Positions 59,076 through 64,000 of a stretch of 64,000 nt of DNA are shown here, one piece after another. A model generated the notes under the pieces. That model made no database searches. It was not told the origin of the DNA and was given only the letters and a program-made list of their open reading frames with translations. This DNA is from Tolypeutes matacus (Eukaryota > Chordata > Mammalia > Cingulata > Chlamyphoridae), in the NCBI GenBank assembly GCA_026826555.1, contig JAKSZT010053887.1, positions 70,138,026-70,202,025 of the forward strand, given 5' to 3'. Every line of letters starts with the position of its first letter. Within the stretch, counting starts at the first letter, position 1. Position numbers and translations under genes: made by a program.

Positions 59076-61914
59076 AAAATCCTGGGGGAAAATGCCTACC
59101 ACATGCCAGTCATTGAACGTGTCACCGGGGAAACAAAGATGAATGAGACAGAAACATCCTTGACTTTATAAATCATAAGACCTGGTAGGCAAGAAGACCA
59201 AGAACTAAAAACAAACAAGCAAACAAAATATTTACAAATTGTGATGGATCTGATGAAAGGAAGAGCAGGCTGCTAGAGAAAGTAACAGATGGCTGTGGAC
59301 AGCGGCACACTCAGGGTAAAGGGAACCACGGGCCTTCCCTCTGCATTTACAGTAGAATCTATCCTTGCCTCATTGCAGGGTTTTGAGCAAGGGAGTGATG
59401 TGGGAGGGGGATGATGTCACTGACACTGTAAGAAGATGAGGCTGGCTATTGTGTAAGAGCAGAGGGAGTGGGGCCTGAGAGGAGCAGGGAGAAGCCATGC
59501 AGCTTTGGCAGGACTCCAGAAGAGGGCCGGGCCAAAATAGTGCCGTCAGGGACAGAGGTGGACAGTTTGATTTGACATATATTTTGGAGCTAGAAAGTTA
59601 ACAGATCTTGCTGATGGGTTTGATCAATGCCTACCACATGCCAATCATTGAACATAATTCCATTAAATACACAAAATCTTTTTCTTTAAACATGTAACAT
59701 ACCCTAAGGATACTTCCTCTTCATTCTGGGGAAGTTTCTTTCCAGAGTGGATTCAGTTGGGTGTAAGAGAGAATAGAATCTTTTTGAGAGGTTTAAGGAA
59801 AGAAAATTTATATTTTTAATATTTTGTTCCAGCTTTGAAAGCTTTACTGTATCTCATGAAGTGTTCTTACACTTCTGATGGAAAGAAAGGACTCGATTTT
59901 CCACCATGAAGAATGTTATTCTCTAGGTATTTTGCATCATCAAAACTAACTAACCAAAATAGTAACAGCTTGGTTGTTCCTAGGGATTAAATTATTCTAA
60001 AATTCATTCTAGCACTAATAAAGGCTCTGAGGTCAAACTTGAAGGTTTGAGTTCTTGTTGATTCATGTCTGAATTATTATGCTGACAATAACAAAAGTAA
60101 TGGCTGTGGAAAGATTTAGTGGTGAGTTGGGGGGCAGGGTTGGCCAATTTTTATTTTTTATTTACATAAAGATTGTAATCTTTATAATTCAAAAATAAAA
60201 CTTCAGTTACTTTTACTATGACAAAGATATTTCTGTAGCTCCACAAAGGCTTTGTGAACTACTTTATGAATTATTCCATTGGTGATAGTCACACTTCTAA
60301 TCATTTTTATAGAAAATTCAAAATTCAAATTGCTCATCTTTATTACTATATTTTTGTTTCTCTCTCAAATGTGGCTTTGTAATGGAGTCATCACTTACCC
60401 AGATGTCTGATGGGGCATGAATGGGGTGGGCCTCCATAGAATGCTTAATAGGTGGGAAGGAGAGCCGTAGGTCCCACCAGCCTCTACCTGGCACAGTCAC
60501 ACCCACACCTATGGCAGGTACATCCCTGGATGGTATCATCCTGACTGGTAGGGAAACAATTGGGGATAGCCCCGTGGAACTGAACTCTGGTGCTTGGATT
60601 CCTGATCACTGATGAGACTGGAGAAAGGGACAAGGAAGAAAGGGAAAGAGGGTGAGGGAAAGGGGAGAAGGAAGACAGAAGAAAAGAGGAAGGAGCATTG
60701 TTGGGGTTTTTCCTAAGCTTAAGCAGGGAAAGCCTCACTTCCAAGTAAATTGCAGTTCTTCTCCACTGGCTTTATCTTTCAAGTAACCTTGCTAGTCTCA
60801 CATATGTTTTTCTTCACATGAGCCATGTCTAAATATTTTTGCATCCTGGTTCATATAAATATTTCAATTTCTTTTGTTAAAACATTTCATTTTTGCCCAC
60901 AGTTAAAGAAATTCTCTAAATAACTAGGCAACTAATCTCACCATCCTCTAATGAGCCTTTGTCTTCCTCCACTGTGTCCTGGTTTATAAGATTCCCTCTG
61001 CCTTACCCCCATCCCCAACCCTCCTCCATCACTACTTCATACAAAGGGTGGTAGGTTTATGGGAGAGGCCTCCCTGTTGGATTCACCCCCTCTTTCCTTT
61101 CCACCACAGCCCCTCAGTCCTCTTAACCTCTTCACAGCCCCCACACTCTCTATATGTACCGCAGCCCCCAGGAAGAGTTTACTGTCATTCTCTGCAACCT
61201 CAATTTTCACCACTGGATCTGCTGGGATCTGAGGTTTTGAGGATGGCAGGAACAGCTCTGAATAGAAGATAAAAGGGGAACCAGTTCATGTCATGTTCTG
61301 GCCAACAGGTCAAGTAGACAAAAAATATCAGTTTTCTGTCAAAATGTAACCTGGTAGTAGCTACTCTTTTGCCCCTTATTATACAAAGGCATCACCTTCC
61401 TTCCAGCTCTGAATTGCTTTTACCTGAACCAGAGAATGTACCTGGCACCAAAAGGGGCGGTGGGGAGGGAGGAGAGAAAAGCCCATGGCCACCTTAGCAT
61501 TTTTTGGACCTCTCATATGTCGGTTACCACAGCCTCATACGGATAAAGGCTCTGGAGAGCTCAGAGAACATGGACCCGGATATTTTGTCCCATGTATCTT
61601 GTATATTAGAACCACTGCTCAGTAAAAACTCATTAGATACATGGATTGATGAATTAATGTTATTTTCACAACTAGTTAAGTCAACTTTACAAGTCCAACT
61701 TAGGAGGCATGCAGTCATATTCCAAATATGATATTTCATTAGAATTTGTATTGAGTGACTGACCTAAAAGATGAGTTTTTAAACATCTGAATGGGTAGGT
61801 GAAGGTTTGGGGAACCGCTGTCCCTCCCTTGCCTTTTCCTACCTGTTCCAAGAGATAGGATCAAAAGAAACAACTGATGCATTTATAAGGATCTGCAACT
61901 ATTTTGCTCCTTAG
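59076..61914. other. Downstream intergenic, mostly unassigned
   Basis: An antisense L2-like piece lies at about 59090-59190. A purine-rich GGGAAAGAGG tract lies at about 60615-60695. No gene was found; the frames at 60318-60744 and 61504-61739 lack family resemblance. Confidence 0.5.
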
Positions 61915-61917
61915 TCC

Positions 61918-62105
61918 TAGACCGCTGGTTCTCAATTCTGGCTGTTCATTTAGAATCATCTCAGAAGATTTGAAAATGACCAAAGCCTGGCCCCAACTAG
62001 AAAAATTAAATGGAAACCCATGGAAGGGCCCCAGGCTTGATGGTGTTTTAAAAGCTCCCCAGGTGATTCTAATGTTCAGCCAAGACTGAGCCAATTTCAC
62101 CAGGC
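61918..62105 (+). repeat. MER5A-like hAT-Charlie nonautonomous transposon
   Basis: It begins 'ccgctggttctcaattctggctg', includes 'agcctggccccaactagaaaaattaaat', and ends 'aaaagctccccaggtgattctaatgttcagccaag', the MER5A pattern. Confidence 0.75.
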
Positions 62106-62625
62106 TTTCAGAGTAGGCTATTGAGTTGCTAAAATCCAGATACTCCGCAGATTGCTAAGCACGTCTATGCAATGGCCAACATGCCCCCACTTCTCCAGAC
62201 ACAGACTTAATCATAGCAAACAACTTCCTAACTTGTCTTCAGTAAAAGTACTTAACATTCCCGTAAGAGCTTGAAGTGCCAAATAGTTAAGAGCATCACA
62301 TTCTCTGCTGGATTTAGTTCCATGTATTGATGTCTTCAATCATTTCATCATGCATCATTTAAGAGCTGTAAAATATCACAATTTATGCTTACAGGCATGA
62401 AACGTTTAAGTCTGCTCAGTCTGCTGCTGATGATCCTGGTGGAGCTTTCTCATTTGCAACCTGAGTACAAGATCATGTCACAATAATTTGGTTAAGCCAG
62501 ATGGATAGTGCCATCAGCACTGCTACAGAGCATGCAAGGCTTTATGCATTTTACAGTAATGTCATAGGATGCCACAAGGATGAATGATTGTACCTTGCTT
62601 CCTCTTGTTTTTTTATTTTATTTTG
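62106..62625. other. Downstream intergenic, unassigned
   Basis: Nothing recognised. Confidence 0.5.
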
Positions 62626-62629
62626 TTTT

Positions 62630-62995
62630 TTAAACTTTTTATTTGGGAGTAATTTCAAAATCACATGGCAGTTACAAAAATAATACAAATTCTATACAGG
62701 GAACTCTCCAACATATCCTTCCCAGATACCCAGATCCACCAATTTTCACATTTTGCCACATTTGCGCTATCATTCTTTCTATCCATCTATCTTTTTTCTG
62801 AACATTTGAGAGTAGATTGTATGAATTATGCTCCTTGATTGCATAATACTTGTATGTACATTTCCTAAGAACAGGGATATTCACTTATATAACCACCTTA
62901 AGTGCAGTTATCAAGTTCAAGAAATTTAATATTGATATAAATCTCACAGTCTATATTCCAAAATTTTTCATATGTCCCAGTAACATCCTTTTGAG
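62630..62995 (-). repeat. L1M-type 3' UTR fragment
   Basis: Antisense to the segment seen at 31135-31436 ('cagatacccagatccaccaattttcacattttgccaca', 'ctgaacatttgagagtagattg', 'cctaagaacagggatattc'). Confidence 0.7.
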
Positions 62996-63047
62996 CCTCT
63001 TCTGCTTCCTTTTGTTTTTAGTTATTTGCAGTATAGGTCTTTAATGT

Positions 63048-63112
63048 AATATGTGTGTGTATATATATATATACATAAGTATATACTTATATACACATAT
63101 ACATCTAAATAT
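63048..63112. repeat. (TG)n/(TA)n simple repeat
   Basis: TGTGTGTGTA then alternating TA and ACATATAC units. Confidence 0.85.
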
Positions 63113-63234
63113 ATATTTTTCACCCTCTAAGCCTGTGCCAATATAATGGTGGCAGAAACCTTCTAATAGAATCTAAGCTAAACACGTGATATGCGTGCTA
63201 GAAAGATAAACACCAGTCGTGTATTGATGGAGTG

Positions 63235-63340
63235 GTAAAAACCAAACCTCTGGTTGGAGTAACCCAAGTTCTAGTTCTACTTCTAGCTCTGGCTGACTGT
63301 GTGTGGCCTTGGGCAAGTCATTAAACTTCTCTGGGCTCCA
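63235..63340 (+). repeat. MIR SINE fragment
   Basis: 'tctagctctggctgactgtgtgtggccttgggcaagtcattaaacttctctgggct' is the MIR core in sense orientation. Confidence 0.75.
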
Positions 63341-63356
63341 AGAGTTCCCTGCTGTG

Positions 63357-63568
63357 TGGAGTGCAGATGTAGCTCCAGTAGTTGAGTACCTGCTTCCCAT
63401 ATACAAGGTCCCGTGTTCTATCCCCTGGACCTCTTAAAAAAAAACAAGCAAACAAACGAAAGACCAACTCAGGGGAACTGGTGTACTCAGTGGTTGAATG
63501 CCGGCTTCCCACATATGAGGTCCCGGGTTCAATCTGCAGACCCGGTACCTCAAAAAAAAAAAAAAAAA
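63357..63568 (+). repeat. Dimeric DAS-type SINE
   Basis: Two tRNA-like units (about 63359-63430 and 63475-63550) are separated by an A-rich linker, with a final A run of about 18. Flanking AGAGTTCCCTGCTGTG (63341-63356) and AGAGCTCTCTGCTGTG (63569-63584) form the duplication. Minus-strand open frames here are by-products. Confidence 0.92.
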
Positions 63569-64000
63569 AGAGCTCTCTGCTGTGAAATGGGGAACTTACC
63601 TGGAATGGCATGTGTTTTTATCTTATTGATTTCTCCTGTCACTGGCGGGAGAACTGCTTTGAAAATGATTTTGAGGTTGCATCTGCTCTTTGGAAAGAAA
63701 ACCACTATCAACACATCATTGTCTATCATGAGGCTGGGAGAAGGAAATGGAGTTTAAGTTTCCCTAGGCCAAAGACCAGGGAATTACTTTCCCAACCCAG
63801 TGCAGTAGATGGAGGCCAGTAGAAATAAAATGAAAACTATTCACAACAGCCTAACTGCTGATCTGTACAGCAATATGAAAATGTGTACACATATATTGGC
63901 AGTCTACTTTTCTACCCAGGCATGCTTATCTTTCAGCTCCAATTTAATTCTAACTCTTCTACTAGACAAGACACATGCCACAATAATAAATAGCTAATAT

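Overview
The window is mammalian nuclear DNA, most likely from a xenarthran and probably an armadillo. The main clue is repeated copies of a tRNA-derived SINE: a tRNA-like head with a GGTTCGATTCC-type B box, often in dimers, with AAATAAATAAATA-type tails. This matches the DAS-SINE family known from armadillos. Ancient mammalian repeats (MIR, L2, L3/CR1, MER5A, MLT1- and MLT2-like LTRs, L1M 3' ends) fill much of the remainder. There are no prokaryotic genes, CRISPR arrays or recognisable structural RNA genes.

I recognise one protein-coding gene, SPTSSB (serine palmitoyltransferase small subunit B), on the + strand. Its 76-codon reading frame lies in one exon at 54680-54910, behind a good splice acceptor at 54646-54647. 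A CpG-rich island at about 17400-18925 ends in a consensus donor (AAG|GTAAGC at 18925/18926) and is the likely promoter and noncoding first exon. This implies an intron of about 35.7 kb. A long 3' UTR with several AATAAA signals follows the stop codon.

Layout: 1-17.4 kb is upstream intergenic DNA with a 5'-truncated L1 (4010-9355) that carries a nested 1.6-kb retroposon. 17.4-18.9 kb is the CpG island and exon 1. 18.9-54.6 kb is the intron, dense in repeats: L1 pieces, an internally deleted L1 with both ends (46472-50772), an ERVL remnant with a 3' LTR (51250-52359), MLT1-like LTRs, SINEs and MIRs. 54.6-56.2 kb is the terminal exon. 56.2-64 kb is downstream DNA with further SINEs, an MLT1-like LTR, MER5A and an L1M 3' end.

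The most unusual content is a medium-reiteration retroposon family I cannot name, with seven copies in this window: 1-530, 5397-6994, 26960-27385, 38219-39446, 40210-41885, 45185-45660 and 53203-53625. Copies show target-site duplications, A-rich tails, 5' truncation and one twin-priming inversion, so they were mobilised by L1-type machinery. Two copies carry a collinear 420-nt reading frame. Those same two copies share a 160-bp tract without a single difference although their flanks differ by roughly 10-15%, which suggests ectopic gene conversion over 32 kb. Family names are from memory of repeat consensus sequences; no database search was possible.
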